Assembly (NCBI GenBank): GCA_903922175.1
Contig: CAIXSY010000236.1
Location: forward strand, 1 to 43,608
DNA: 43,608 nt
Origin: an uncultured delta proteobacterium
GTDB taxonomy: Bacteria > Bdellovibrionota_C > UBA2361 > CAIXSY01
Direction: 5' to 3'
Positions within the stretch are counted from its first letter, which is position 1, and the number at the start of each line of letters is the position of its first letter. Made by a program: the position numbers and the translations under genes. Shown here one piece after another: positions 26,839-36,205 of this stretch. A model generated the notes under the pieces. The model was not told the origin of the DNA. It ran no database searches and worked only from the letters and a program-made list of their open reading frames with translations.

Positions 26839-28146
26839 TTACGGTTCCTGCTCCTCAGCTGTCAGCGGAGTTATCAGTACCCGATCAATCCGATTGCCAT
26901 CCATATCGACCACTTCAAAGCGGAAACGATCCCACTCAAAGTGATCACCGATAACGGGAATTCTCCCTAAGAGGGCGAGGATCATTCCGGCAAGGGTCTG
27001 ATAATCGCCGCGTTCCTCTTGATGCAGCTCGGGAACATCGAGTAATTCACGCAGTTCATCATTGGGAAATTGTCCATCAACGAGCCACGATCCGCCCTCG
27101 CGTTTGACGACCGCTGGTTCGCTTACCGCCAGCTCGTCGGACATCTCGCCGATGATGGCCTCCATGAAATCGTTGAGCGTTACCACGCCTTCGAGGTTGC
27201 CGTACTCATCAAGGACAAGGGCGACGTGGGTGCCGCCGTCTTTGAACTGGGTGAGAACGCGCAGCGCCGAGAGATTATCGGGAACAAAAAGCGGTGGCGT
27301 GGCCAGCTCACGGAAATCAGGGTCCTTCTTGACGGTAAGGTTGAGCAAAACGTCTTTGATGTTAATCATCCCCAAAACTCTGTCAAGGCTGCCATCGCAA
27401 AGGGGGAGGTGAGAGTGCTGGCTTTGCGCCATCTTATCAAGGTTGGTTTTTTTGTCCGCATTGAGGTCAAGCCAGACAACGTTGCCGCGCTGAGTCATGA
27501 GTGTTGAGACCAGACGGTCGCGCAAGCGAAAGACCCGTTCGAGTATCTGCTGTTCCGTCGCGCCGAGAGCTCCGGACTGCGCACCTTTTTCAATCAGCAG
27601 TTCAATCTCGTCACGCGTAATCTCGGGCTCACTCGAGTGTTGCAAGCGCAGTCGACGCAGCACCCACCCCGTTGAGCCGCTTAGAAAGTAGGCGATCGGA
27701 TGCGACAGGCGCAGAAAAAGCTTCATCGGGCGGGCAACGCGTAGGCTAATCATCTCGGCATGGGCGATGGCTATGTTCTTCGGGACCAATTCGCCGATGA
27801 CGATATTGACGTAGGTAATGACGACGACGACGGCACCGAGGCTTACCTCGTGGCTATAGTGTCCAAGGTATGGGATCGACTTAAAGATAAATTCGAGTTT
27901 GTCGGCAAAGGTCACGCCACCAACTGCACCGGCGAGGATGCTAATCAGAGTGATGCCGCATTGTACGGTGGAGAGAAGATTCTGCGGGGCATTGGCGAGC
28001 TCCAAGGCGGCAACGGCGCGCAGGTCGCCCTCGTCCTTAAGCTGTTCAAGGTGCGATTTGCGTACCGAGACGAGGGCGATCTCGGCCATGGCGAAGAGGC
28101 CGCCAACGGCAATTAATCCAAACAAGGCTGATAACTCAAGAATCAT
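26839..28146 (-). CDS. CNNM/HlyC-CorC family membrane protein with CBS domains
   Basis: N-terminal DUF21-type TM region, CBS pair (LVSTLMTQRGNVVWLDL...HLPLCDGSLDRVLGMINIKDVL; VALVLDEYGNLEGVVTLNDFMEAIIGE), CorC_HlyC C-terminus; ATG 28146 preferred as the track start lies in repeat B3. Confidence 0.9.
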   Translation of the reverse strand: MILELSALFGLIAVGGLFAMAEIALVSVRKSHLEQLKDEGDLRAVAALELANAPQNLLSTVQCGITLISILAGAVGGVTFADKLEFIFKSIPYLGHYSHEVSLGAVVVVITYVNIVIGELVPKNIAIAHAEMISLRVARPMKLFLRLSHPIAYFLSGSTGWVLRRLRLQHSSEPEITRDEIELLIEKGAQSGALGATEQQILERVFRLRDRLVSTLMTQRGNVVWLDLNADKKTNLDKMAQSQHSHLPLCDGSLDRVLGMINIKDVLLNLTVKKDPDFRELATPPLFVPDNLSALRVLTQFKDGGTHVALVLDEYGNLEGVVTLNDFMEAIIGEMSDELAVSEPAVVKREGGSWLVDGQFPNDELRELLDVPELHQEERGDYQTLAGMILALLGRIPVIGDHFEWDRFRFEVVDMDGNRIDRVLITPLTAEEQEP

Positions 28147-28151
28147 AATCT

Positions 28152-28275
28152 GTAACTGCTCGCCCCATATATCAGACAACTGGACGACGCTGACATCTAA
28201 ATGTCCAACGCCGGACGTAAAACGTCGACATCAGACGTCTGGCGTTGGACGTTTTATGTCTGCGTCATCGATCTT
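28152..28275 (+). repeat. Family B palindromic repeat, copy B3 (right part overlaps the TerC 3' end)
   Basis: GTAACTGCTCGCCCC...AACGCCGGACGTAAAACGTCGACATCAGACGTCTGGCGTTGGAC...GCGTCATCG. Confidence 0.85.
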
Positions 28276-29229
28276 CAAAATTGTAGCTTCCCTCTTCTTT
28301 GGAGGGTAGAAGATTGAGGCCAATACCGATAGCCCAATAACAGCCGCGATGAAGACAAGAGAAATACCGGTTGGTATCTTAAACCAGCCGCTGATGAGCA
28401 TCTTTAGGCCCACAAACATGAGGACAATGGAGAGTCCGTACTTAAGATAGTGCAGGCTGCGCATTGAAGCTGAAAGAAGGAGGTACATTGAGCGCAGTCC
28501 GAGAATGGCGAAGATATTCGAGGTAAAGACGATAAAAGGATCCAGCGTGATGGCGAATATGGCGGGGACGGAATCGATGGCGAAGACGACATCGGTGAGT
28601 TCGAGGGAGACCAGCACAAGAAAGAGGGGGGTGACGAGAAGCTTTCCACCCTGGCGCACGAAGAAGTTCTCGCCGTTATAACTTTCGCTCATCGGGAGAA
28701 GCTTCTTAAACAATCGGATGACAGGGTTTCCACTTGGGTCCATGCCCTCATCGCTATGGCGCATGAGCTTGATACCGCTGATGACGAGGATCGCCCCAAA
28801 GAGGTAGATCGCCCACCCGAAATGGCGCAGCAGCTCTGTGCCCACAAGGATGAATATGCCGCGCATGACGATGGCGCCGAGAATGCCATAGAAGAGCACC
28901 CGATGCTGCCATTTCGGAGGGACAGAAAAATAGGAAAAAAGTACGAGAAAGACAAAGATATTGTCCACCGAAAGCGAATACTCGATAACGTATCCGGTCA
29001 GAAATTCTAGGGCGGCCTGGGGGCTAAGCCAGTAGTAGATGCCTAGATTAAAGAGCAGCGCCAGGACAACCCAGAATACGCACCAGAGAAAGGCTCCACG
29101 AGAGCTCGTCTCGTGTCCAGCTGGATGAAAAAGCACTAAGTCAGCGATCAGGAGCACTAAAATTACGGCAATAAAGCAGGCCCACATCAGTGGTGTGCCG
29201 ACAGATGGGGAGAGGGCGAGTGTATCCAT
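28231..29229 (-). CDS. TerC family integral membrane protein
   Basis: EYSLSVDNIFVFLVLFSYF...LELTDVVFAIDSVPAIFAIT...IFAILGLRSMYLLL. Confidence 0.93.
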   Translation of the reverse strand: MDTLALSPSVGTPLMWACFIAVILVLLIADLVLFHPAGHETSSRGAFLWCVFWVVLALLFNLGIYYWLSPQAALEFLTGYVIEYSLSVDNIFVFLVLFSYFSVPPKWQHRVLFYGILGAIVMRGIFILVGTELLRHFGWAIYLFGAILVISGIKLMRHSDEGMDPSGNPVIRLFKKLLPMSESYNGENFFVRQGGKLLVTPLFLVLVSLELTDVVFAIDSVPAIFAITLDPFIVFTSNIFAILGLRSMYLLLSASMRSLHYLKYGLSIVLMFVGLKMLISGWFKIPTGISLVFIAAVIGLSVLASIFYPPKKREATILKIDDADIKRPTPDV

Positions 29230-29235
29230 GCAAGG

Positions 29236-29883
29236 TTAAACCGGTTTGCTTTGGACTCGACGTGAGCGAATCGCCTCAATAATAGCTGGCATAAGAGAGA
29301 TCACAATAATCACCATAATTACCAGGGTAAAGTTGTTTTTGACCTTTTCGATGTTGCCGAAGAGGTGTCCGCCGCCAAGGAAGAGTCCCTGCCAAAGCGC
29401 TGCGCCGGTTACGTTGTAAAGCGCAAAGCGGAGGTAGCTCATTCCGCTGACTCCGGCCAGAAACGGAGCAAACGTACGCACAATCGGAACGAATTGGGCA
29501 AAGATTATCGTTTTGCCCCCGTATTTCGCGTAAAACTCCTTTGTTCGTTCAAGATATTTGCGTTTAAAGATGCGACTTTCATGATCGAAAGCCTTAGGAC
29601 CGATAAACTTGCCCACGTGGTAGTTAACGGTGTTTCCTAAAATCGCCGCAAAGAAGAGCAGGGGGAGGAGAATGGCGATATTAAGCCCACCGCGGGAGGA
29701 TATTGCGCCTGCTGCGAAAAGAAGGGAGTCACCCGGTAGGACCGGCGTTACCACCAACCCCGTTTCGCAGAATATAATCACTGCCAATATGGCATAGGTC
29801 AGCGCCCCATATTCTATGACGGTGGCATCTAGGTACTTATCAAGGTGAATAAAAAAGTCAACAAAGGCTAGCAGATGTTCCAT
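29236..29883 (-). CDS. DedA family membrane protein
   Basis: FCETGLVVTPVLPGDSLLFAAGAISS...GKTIIFAQFVPIVRTFAPFLAGVSGM; ATG 29883 preferred. Confidence 0.9.
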   Translation of the reverse strand: MEHLLAFVDFFIHLDKYLDATVIEYGALTYAILAVIIFCETGLVVTPVLPGDSLLFAAGAISSRGGLNIAILLPLLFFAAILGNTVNYHVGKFIGPKAFDHESRIFKRKYLERTKEFYAKYGGKTIIFAQFVPIVRTFAPFLAGVSGMSYLRFALYNVTGAALWQGLFLGGGHLFGNIEKVKNNFTLVIMVIIVISLMPAIIEAIRSRRVQSKPV

Positions 29884-29961
29884 GAAGCGGGACCTCAGGC
29901 GCGAAAGAGTTAAGCCAGCTATTGTTAGCATGGGAACGCCATGCTTAGGAAGGCCTTGGGT

Positions 29962-30074
29962 GACTGCTCAATAACCCTGAGCGAACGTAGCGAGTCGAAG
30001 GGCCGGGGGTAGAAACTTCTTGCCCATTTGCTTGTCGTAGCCGTTTTGTGCGACAAATGGGCAAGAAGTTTCTA
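29962..30074. repeat. Composite palindromic element A4: family A left end plus 21-bp perfect inverted repeat
   Basis: GACTGCTCAATAACCC at left; TAGAAACTTCTTGCCCATTTG (30010-30030) / CAAATGGGCAAGAAGTTTCTA (30054-30074). Confidence 0.75.
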
Positions 30075-30126
30075 AAGTTATGACGCTTGCTTAAGCTGTC
30101 TTTTTCTTTGTGGAGTTAGGATATCT

Positions 30127-32196
30127 ATGTCAATCGATGGCATTACACTTTGGTCGATTAAGAGCGCAACCCCGATTATTGGTGTTTTGGGGCTCATTGT
30201 CGCTTACGCTGTATACACCGGCATTCTGCGCAAGCCGGCTGGTAACGAGCGCATGCGCGAAATCGGTGATGCGATTCGTACCGGCGCGATGGCGTATCTT
30301 AAACAGCAATTCTTTACCCTGCTCCCGATCATCGCCGTCGTCTTTTTGCTGATCTGGTACGGATTGGGGTTCAAGACCGGGTTCTGTTATGTTCTCGGTG
30401 CTTTTAGCTCTCTTACCGCCGGGTTGCTCGGTATGCGCGCGGCCACTGCTTCCAACGTGCGCACTGCCCAGGCCGCTTCTGAAAAGAACGCGGGCGAGGC
30501 ATTGCTCATCGCTTATAACGGCGGCTCGGTTATGGGGCTAGCGGTTGCCTGCCTTGGGGTAATCTGCCTAGGCGTTCTATTCTGGTTCTTCGACAGGCCT
30601 GATCTTTTTGGGCCGATGATCGGCTTCGGTATGGGTGCCTCTTCGGTGGCGCTCTTTGCTCGTATGGGTGGTGGTATCTACACCAAGGCGGCAGATGTCG
30701 GAGCTGATCTGGTCGGTAAAATAGAAGCTGGTATCCCGGAGGACGATCCACGTAATCCTGGTGTGATCGCCGATAACGTTGGCGACAACGTTGGTGACGT
30801 GGCCGGCATGGGTGCTGATATTTATGAATCATACGTGGTGTGCACCATCGGTGCTATGGCGCTTGCTACAACGGCTGGCGACAAGTATTTAAGTGACCAC
30901 ACGATGTACCCTGGGCTGCTCGGTGAAATTGGGCACTATCGCACGTGGCTGATGGTGACGCCGATTGCACTTGGAGTGTTGGGGTTACTCTCGTCGTATG
31001 CGGCGATTCTTTCCATGAACTTCTTTAAGAGTGAAGATCCTGGGCTGGCATTGCGCAAGACAAGCCTTATTGCTTCGGCGATATTTCTCGTCTTGGCCTT
31101 GGCATTCTTCATCGTCACTCCAGTAAACATGGGCTTCTGGTGGTGCATCGTGGCCGGCACGCTGTGCGGGGTTGGTATCGGACTTTTGACCGAGTATTTT
31201 ACCGGAGGAAAGCCGGTGTTAGCTATCATTGAGGGTGCTAAAACCGGCCCGGCTACGGCGATCATCAGCGGTATCGCTGTTGGTTTCCAGAGCTGCGCAC
31301 TCCCCATTGTCTTGATTGCACTTACCGTGCTTACCGCCAGCCACTTTGGAAGCTTCTATGGTGTGGCGCTCGCTGGTGTGGGCATGCTCGCTACGGTGTG
31401 TATGACCATGACCATCGACGCTTTCGGCCCGATCGCCGACAACGCCGGAGGTATTTCGGAGATGGCACAGCTTGGACATGAGACACGCGAGATTACCGAT
31501 CGCCTCGACGTCCTTGGCAATACGACTGCAGCCATTGGTAAGGGCTTTGCTATCGGTTCGGCCGGTGTGGCTGCGCTTTCGATCTTCGGTGCCTATGTAG
31601 AGACACTGACAGATCTGGGCAAGAAGGTTGACTTGAGCATCACCAGCCCAATGTTAATCGCCGGAGCTTTTATCGGCTCCCTCATCCCAGCGTTAGTTAC
31701 CTCATACACCATGCGCGCCGTCGGCCGTGCTGCTGGTCTTATGGTGCAGGAGATTCGGCGCCAGTTCCGTGAAATTCCGGGGCTGCTTGAGGGCAAGGAA
31801 GGGGTTAAGCCAGATGTGCAGAAGTGTGTGCAGATCTCGACCAAAGCCGCTCTCAGTCAGATGATCGTCCCAGGCCTAATTGCGGTAGTTACCCCAATTG
31901 TGGTCGGATTTGCCTTCGGGCCGTCCGCCCTTGGTGGATTGCTGCTCGGGACCACTATCACCGGCGTGCTCCTCGGAATGTTCATGTCGAACACCGGCGG
32001 TGCCTGGGATAATGCTAAGAAGTTCATCGAGCAGGGGAAGGTTGAGGGCGAGAAGAAAGGCTCTGACCTTCACAAGGCGGCAGTCGTCGGTGATACTGTT
32101 GGCGATCCTTTCAAAGATACCTCAGGTCCATCGCTTAACATCGTGATCAAGATGGTCTCGATGCTGGCATTGTTGATTGCACCGTTGATCGCCTAG
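30127..32196 (+). CDS. hppA: Membrane-bound (pump) pyrophosphatase
   Basis: KAADVGADLVGKIEAGIPEDDPRNPGVIADNVGDNVGDVAGMGADIYESY; MTIDAFGPIADNAGGISEMA; DTVGDPFKDTSGPSLNIVIKM. Confidence 0.97.
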   Translation: MSIDGITLWSIKSATPIIGVLGLIVAYAVYTGILRKPAGNERMREIGDAIRTGAMAYLKQQFFTLLPIIAVVFLLIWYGLGFKTGFCYVLGAFSSLTAGLLGMRAATASNVRTAQAASEKNAGEALLIAYNGGSVMGLAVACLGVICLGVLFWFFDRPDLFGPMIGFGMGASSVALFARMGGGIYTKAADVGADLVGKIEAGIPEDDPRNPGVIADNVGDNVGDVAGMGADIYESYVVCTIGAMALATTAGDKYLSDHTMYPGLLGEIGHYRTWLMVTPIALGVLGLLSSYAAILSMNFFKSEDPGLALRKTSLIASAIFLVLALAFFIVTPVNMGFWWCIVAGTLCGVGIGLLTEYFTGGKPVLAIIEGAKTGPATAIISGIAVGFQSCALPIVLIALTVLTASHFGSFYGVALAGVGMLATVCMTMTIDAFGPIADNAGGISEMAQLGHETREITDRLDVLGNTTAAIGKGFAIGSAGVAALSIFGAYVETLTDLGKKVDLSITSPMLIAGAFIGSLIPALVTSYTMRAVGRAAGLMVQEIRRQFREIPGLLEGKEGVKPDVQKCVQISTKAALSQMIVPGLIAVVTPIVVGFAFGPSALGGLLLGTTITGVLLGMFMSNTGGAWDNAKKFIEQGKVEGEKKGSDLHKAAVVGDTVGDPFKDTSGPSLNIVIKMVSMLALLIAPLIA

Positions 32197-32221
32197 ATCC
32201 TGGCCGCCAGGCCAGGATCTA
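32194..32221. terminator. Family E hairpin TAGATCCTGGCC-GCCA-GGCCAGGATCTA, shared by two convergent genes and supplying both TAG stops
   Basis: Perfect 12-bp stem; first TAG ends hppA, final CTA is the stop of the CBS gene. Confidence 0.85.
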
Positions 32222-32722
32222 ATTGCAGGTCATCATTCGCGGAGCCAGTGGATGCACCGTTTGCCACAGCGCCGCTTGCACGGGACCGGTTACGTATTGA
32301 AGGAGAGTGTCGAGTTCAAACTGCTTATCGGTGATGATCACACTTACGACATCACCCATTGAGATCACCCCAATGATTTTGTTGTGATCATAAACGGGAA
32401 GGTGGCGTACATGTTTCTGGCTCATCACCGATAGGCACTGCTCGGCGGTGTCATCGATGAGAGCGTAGTAGACCTTGCTGCTCATTATCTCTGAGACGAG
32501 AGTGTTGCGCGAGGTGCGGTTGCTTAAGATTACTTTTCGCGCATAATCACGCTCGCTGACGATCCCAACCAATATTCCTTCACGTATTACTAGCAGAGCC
32601 CCGACATTGTGGATGGCCATGCGTTTAAGGGCCTCAAACACCGTAGCCTTAGGCTCGATGCTAAAGATCTCTACGGTGCTCTTTTTTTTCAGAATATCGC
32701 GAACGGTTGATTGGATAGTCAT
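32219..32722 (-). CDS. CBS-domain pair protein
   Basis: FEALKRMAIHNVGALLVIREGILVGIVSERDYARKVI...VSEIMSSKVYYALIDDTAEQCLSVMSQKHVRHLPVYDHNKIIGVISMGDVV; ATG 32722 preferred. Confidence 0.93.
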   Translation of the reverse strand: MTIQSTVRDILKKKSTVEIFSIEPKATVFEALKRMAIHNVGALLVIREGILVGIVSERDYARKVILSNRTSRNTLVSEIMSSKVYYALIDDTAEQCLSVMSQKHVRHLPVYDHNKIIGVISMGDVVSVIITDKQFELDTLLQYVTGPVQAALWQTVHPLAPRMMTCN

Positions 32723-32760
32723 ATGCCTCCTGCATCGCCCTGGTGGTACATCCTTTGAAC

Positions 32761-32940
32761 GTAACTGCTCATTAACCCCGGGCAATACTCTGTCCTGGTC
32801 CTAGTTTTGGTCGTGGTCATAAGCCCTGATCGTGGTCCTTATCTTGGTCATTCGGCCAAGGTCATGGAAAAGACCAATAAGCTAGACCAGGACCATAACC
32901 AGAACCAAGACTGTAGTGCCCGGACTTATTGAGCGATTGC
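32761..32940. repeat. Family A palindromic element A5
   Basis: Ends GTAACTGCTCATTAACCCCGGGCA / TGCCCGGACTTATTGAGCGATTGC; inner arms 32792-32818 and 32885-32911 complementary 22/27, GGTC-rich. Confidence 0.85.
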
Positions 32941-33048
32941 CTTTGAACTCCTAACCTCTCGCGGAGGGCGCTTTGTTAACGGAGAGTCTCATACTAGCCG
33001 GGGAAGACAAGCAGAATCGTGCTGTCCAAAATGAACGTTCTAAACGCA

Positions 33049-34236
33049 TCAAAGTCTAATCGATTGTCGCTGGCAGTAGGGTGTTAGATCCATGTAGGAG
33101 AGCCACTCAGCGGCTTTGACCATCTTTGTTCCCTGTGGCGATTCACGTTCTTTTCCGAGCTTTGCCACGAGCTGCACAGCCTGGGCTCCGAAGTCTTTTA
33201 AGGGCGATGAAAATGCCTTGAATCCGGGAGCGAAGTCGTCATCAGCCCATTTCGCTTCAAGTGCCAATTTAATCGTACGCTCGTCGGTCACGGCAAAATC
33301 AAGTTCGTGCCCCATTCGATCGCGTAGGTAATGCAATCTGAGCTTGGCTCCTAGGCGATCATTCTGAAAATCGACCTCCTTGAGAAGTGCGCAGGCCACG
33401 GCATTTTCAAAGCGCGTCCCGGCATCTCCCTGCACGCGGGCAGTGTCGAAAAAATAAAACTTTGGGGCTTTAAGAAGCGAGCGGGCGATATTCTTGCTCC
33501 AGGGGGTTACGCGAAACAGCACAAAGAGGTTTTCAAGCAGACTTACCCAGCGTTTGATGGTAATCGGGGAGCGTCCTAGATCTTCAGCCAGCGATTCATA
33601 CGAGACAACCTGTCCCACGCGCTGTGAAATAATTTCCAACAATGTCTCCACCGCCAGAATATCTGAGACATGCTCCAAATCAATTAGGTCTTGGCGTAGA
33701 ATAATATCGATGTGTGATTTGGCCCAACGTGGATAAAAAGTGGGATCTGCATAAAATGGTTCTGGAAATCCGCTTTGGTTTAGAATTCGTTCGAGTGCTT
33801 GTGCCGGAGCGATTGTTGCGCGCAGCTCCTTAGGGCAGAGTGGGTGAAGCTTCCAATAGAGATGGCGCCCAGCCAGTGAATCCCCCATTCTTTTGGCTAT
33901 ATCGAGCCGACCTGATCCGGTAACCAGTATTCGCGGCTGCACCCCTTGGTTGTCGTACACTCCCTTAAGATAGGTCTTCCATTTGTGAAGCTTGTGCAAT
34001 TCGTCGAGTACGACCAAGTCTACGGACTTCGGCCAGCTGCAAGATTGGATCGATTTGCGGTCAGAAACGATATCGTAATTAAGGTAGAGTGTGTTGGTGT
34101 GAAGCGACTTGCTCAGAGTAGTTTTCCCTACCTGCCGTGGTCCACCGAGGAGTACGATCTTTTTCTGTAGGTCGGAGAGTACGTGCGGAGTTATGTACCT
34201 TTTTAAAGGCGAATTACTTGTAGGTTGAGTATCCAT
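33049..34236 (-). CDS. AAA ATPase with DUF4143 domain (copy 3, divergent subfamily)
   Basis: KIVLLGGPRQVGKTTLSKSL, VDLVVLDELHKLHKWKTYLKGVYD, RILVTGSGRLDIAKRMGDSLAGRHLYWKLHPLCPKEL. Confidence 0.88.
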   Translation of the reverse strand: MDTQPTSNSPLKRYITPHVLSDLQKKIVLLGGPRQVGKTTLSKSLHTNTLYLNYDIVSDRKSIQSCSWPKSVDLVVLDELHKLHKWKTYLKGVYDNQGVQPRILVTGSGRLDIAKRMGDSLAGRHLYWKLHPLCPKELRATIAPAQALERILNQSGFPEPFYADPTFYPRWAKSHIDIILRQDLIDLEHVSDILAVETLLEIISQRVGQVVSYESLAEDLGRSPITIKRWVSLLENLFVLFRVTPWSKNIARSLLKAPKFYFFDTARVQGDAGTRFENAVACALLKEVDFQNDRLGAKLRLHYLRDRMGHELDFAVTDERTIKLALEAKWADDDFAPGFKAFSSPLKDFGAQAVQLVAKLGKERESPQGTKMVKAAEWLSYMDLTPYCQRQSIRL

Positions 34237-34310
34237 ACGACTATTATATAGGCTACTACCGAATAGTCAAGACATTTCGATAGTAGGCTATCGATTTGTT
34301 AATACAACTT
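34237..34310 (-). promoter_or_regulatory. Candidate promoter with inverted repeats upstream of DUF4143 ATPase copy 3
   Basis: On the minus strand TTGACT-N17-ATAATA; imperfect inverted copies ATAGCCTACTATCG and CGGTAGTAGCCTAT flank/overlap the -35 and spacer. Confidence 0.5.
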
Positions 34311-34519
34311 GGCTGCCGCAGCTTCATCTTGATCCTGTCGACCTATCAGATTTTCTACCGTACCGACGCGGTCCTGGCCTTCGTGTATTCAATTCACCAT
34401 TCCTACCTTATTTCACTCACCTAACACTGCCTTCTCCGCGCCGCGAGGCGCGGGCCTGGTGTTCCTGTTCGGTGGGAAGGCACCTCGTGGCCGCAAAATA
34501 TCGATTTCCGGAACAGGAA

Positions 34520-35239
34520 CTAGCTAACGATCTTCTCCACCACCTGACTCAAGCTCACCGACTGAGCGGGATCATCGGCGGCGACGCGACCGTGTTTAAG
34601 GACGATGATGCGATCAGAGACGGCAAGCACGTCGTTAAGGCGGTGGCTGACGAGGATTACGATCCGTTTCGCGGCGCGCTGCTGACGAATGAGATCGAGC
34701 ACACGCTCGACCTCACGCACGGCGAGCGCCGCTGTGGGCTCATCGAGAAGGAGCACCTGCGGGCTAAAGAGAAGCGCCCGTGCAATCGCCACGGCTTGCT
34801 GCTGCCCGCCGGAGAGCTGCCCCACCGGCTGTTGCAGTGAGGGCAGATTGATGCCCAGCTCTTCCATCTTGGCTTGCGCGAGGCGGCGCATGCTTCTGCG
34901 CTTGAGGAGCCCGAAGATCGATGTTTGCTCGCGTCCCATAAAGAGGTTGGTAACCACATCCTGTTGCGCAGCCAGGGCCAGATCTTGGTAGACCATCTCG
35001 ATACCACGGGCACGGCGAGCATCGGCGGAGAGGTTTGTTATCGCGCTGTCATTAAACGTAATCGTGCCCTCGGCGGGAGCGTGTATTCCGGCGAGGATCT
35101 TGAGAAGGGTTGATTTTCCAGCGCCGTTGTCGCCGACGATGGCGCTGACGGTGCCGGGCTCGAATCTCAGGCAGACATCGCGCAGGACTTCGACATGCGC
35201 GAAATGCTTGGAGACGTGCTGCAACTCAAGCAGGTTCAT
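34520..35239 (-). CDS. Sugar ABC transporter ATP-binding protein, single ABC domain
   Basis: VSAIVGDNGAGKSTLLKILAGIH...VGQLSGGQQQAVAIARALLFSPQVLLLDEPTAAL; 239 aa. Confidence 0.92.
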   Translation of the reverse strand: MNLLELQHVSKHFAHVEVLRDVCLRFEPGTVSAIVGDNGAGKSTLLKILAGIHAPAEGTITFNDSAITNLSADARRARGIEMVYQDLALAAQQDVVTNLFMGREQTSIFGLLKRRSMRRLAQAKMEELGINLPSLQQPVGQLSGGQQQAVAIARALLFSPQVLLLDEPTAALAVREVERVLDLIRQQRAAKRIVILVSHRLNDVLAVSDRIIVLKHGRVAADDPAQSVSLSQVVEKIVS

Positions 35240-36183
35240 GCGCGCTCCTCCCCACGATCAAGACAGGCGGCGGCGATAAGCACAAAGCCAACGAAAAGTA
35301 CCTGGTAGTAGGAGCTCACCGCCAGAAGATTGAGCCCATTTTGCAGAACTCCCAGGGCATAAACGCCGAGAATGGTGCCGATAATATTGGCTCGTCCGCC
35401 GAAAAGTTTTGTTCCGCCGAGTACTATCGCCGTGATCGCCGTCAATTCATAGTTGAGTCCTGCGGTCGGGTCGCCGCAGTTGGTTCGCGCCATAAAGACA
35501 AATCCGGCGATGCCAGAGAGCAGTCCAGCGAGAGAGAAGACCTTGAACCTCAAGAAATGCAGGTTGATGCCCATGGCGCGTGCGGCGCGCGAGTTGTCCC
35601 CGGCGATAAGCACACGCGAGCCGAAACGTGTGAAATGTAAAAGGACGTAGAGGGCGACGGCGGACAGCACCAGAAATATGACAGGTCCGGAGATTCCCAG
35701 CCATCGTCCCTGCCCGAGGGCGGTGACCTCTTCGGGGAGGCCGTAGATCGGCAGACCACTTGAAATAATATAGGCCAGTGCCCGGGCCACACTGAGCATG
35801 CCGAGGGTGATAATAAAGCTTGGTGCTCGCGTAAGGTTAATCAGCAGCGCCGTTACGCAGCCGCAGGCCAAGCCGGTCCCGGCGCTGGCAAGCAGGGTCA
35901 GAAGTGGGCTTGGCACCTCCTGACTGACATATGCAGCGATGACGCCCGAGAGGGCCATCACCGAAGCTACAGAGAGATCAATCTCACCACTAGCGATGAC
36001 GAAGGTTCCACCGAGGGCGAGAAGTCCGACGACGGCAGAGGCCGAGAAGATGTTGTCGAGGTTGGAAAATGAAAGAAACGGTGGCGCCAGCAGCGAAAAT
36101 AAGATCGAGAGCGCGACCACGAGGAAGAGACAACGTGCAAAGATAAGACTATGAAGGCCCCAGAAGCGGTGTTTAGCGAACAT
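35236..36183 (-). CDS. ABC transporter permease, ribose/branched-chain (RbsC) type
   Basis: GGTFVIASGEIDLSVASVMALSGVIAAYV...LTAITAIVLGGTKLFGGRANIIGTILG. Confidence 0.93.
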   Translation of the reverse strand: MFAKHRFWGLHSLIFARCLFLVVALSILFSLLAPPFLSFSNLDNIFSASAVVGLLALGGTFVIASGEIDLSVASVMALSGVIAAYVSQEVPSPLLTLLASAGTGLACGCVTALLINLTRAPSFIITLGMLSVARALAYIISSGLPIYGLPEEVTALGQGRWLGISGPVIFLVLSAVALYVLLHFTRFGSRVLIAGDNSRAARAMGINLHFLRFKVFSLAGLLSGIAGFVFMARTNCGDPTAGLNYELTAITAIVLGGTKLFGGRANIIGTILGVYALGVLQNGLNLLAVSSYYQVLFVGFVLIAAACLDRGEERA

Positions 36184-36205
36184 AGGGTAATAGTGGTCAG
36201 TGTTC

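Noticed and set aside
33116-33736. Antisense ORFs opposite DUF4143 ATPase copy 3
   Set aside because: Fully contained in a well-supported CDS on the other strand, without start signals or family matches
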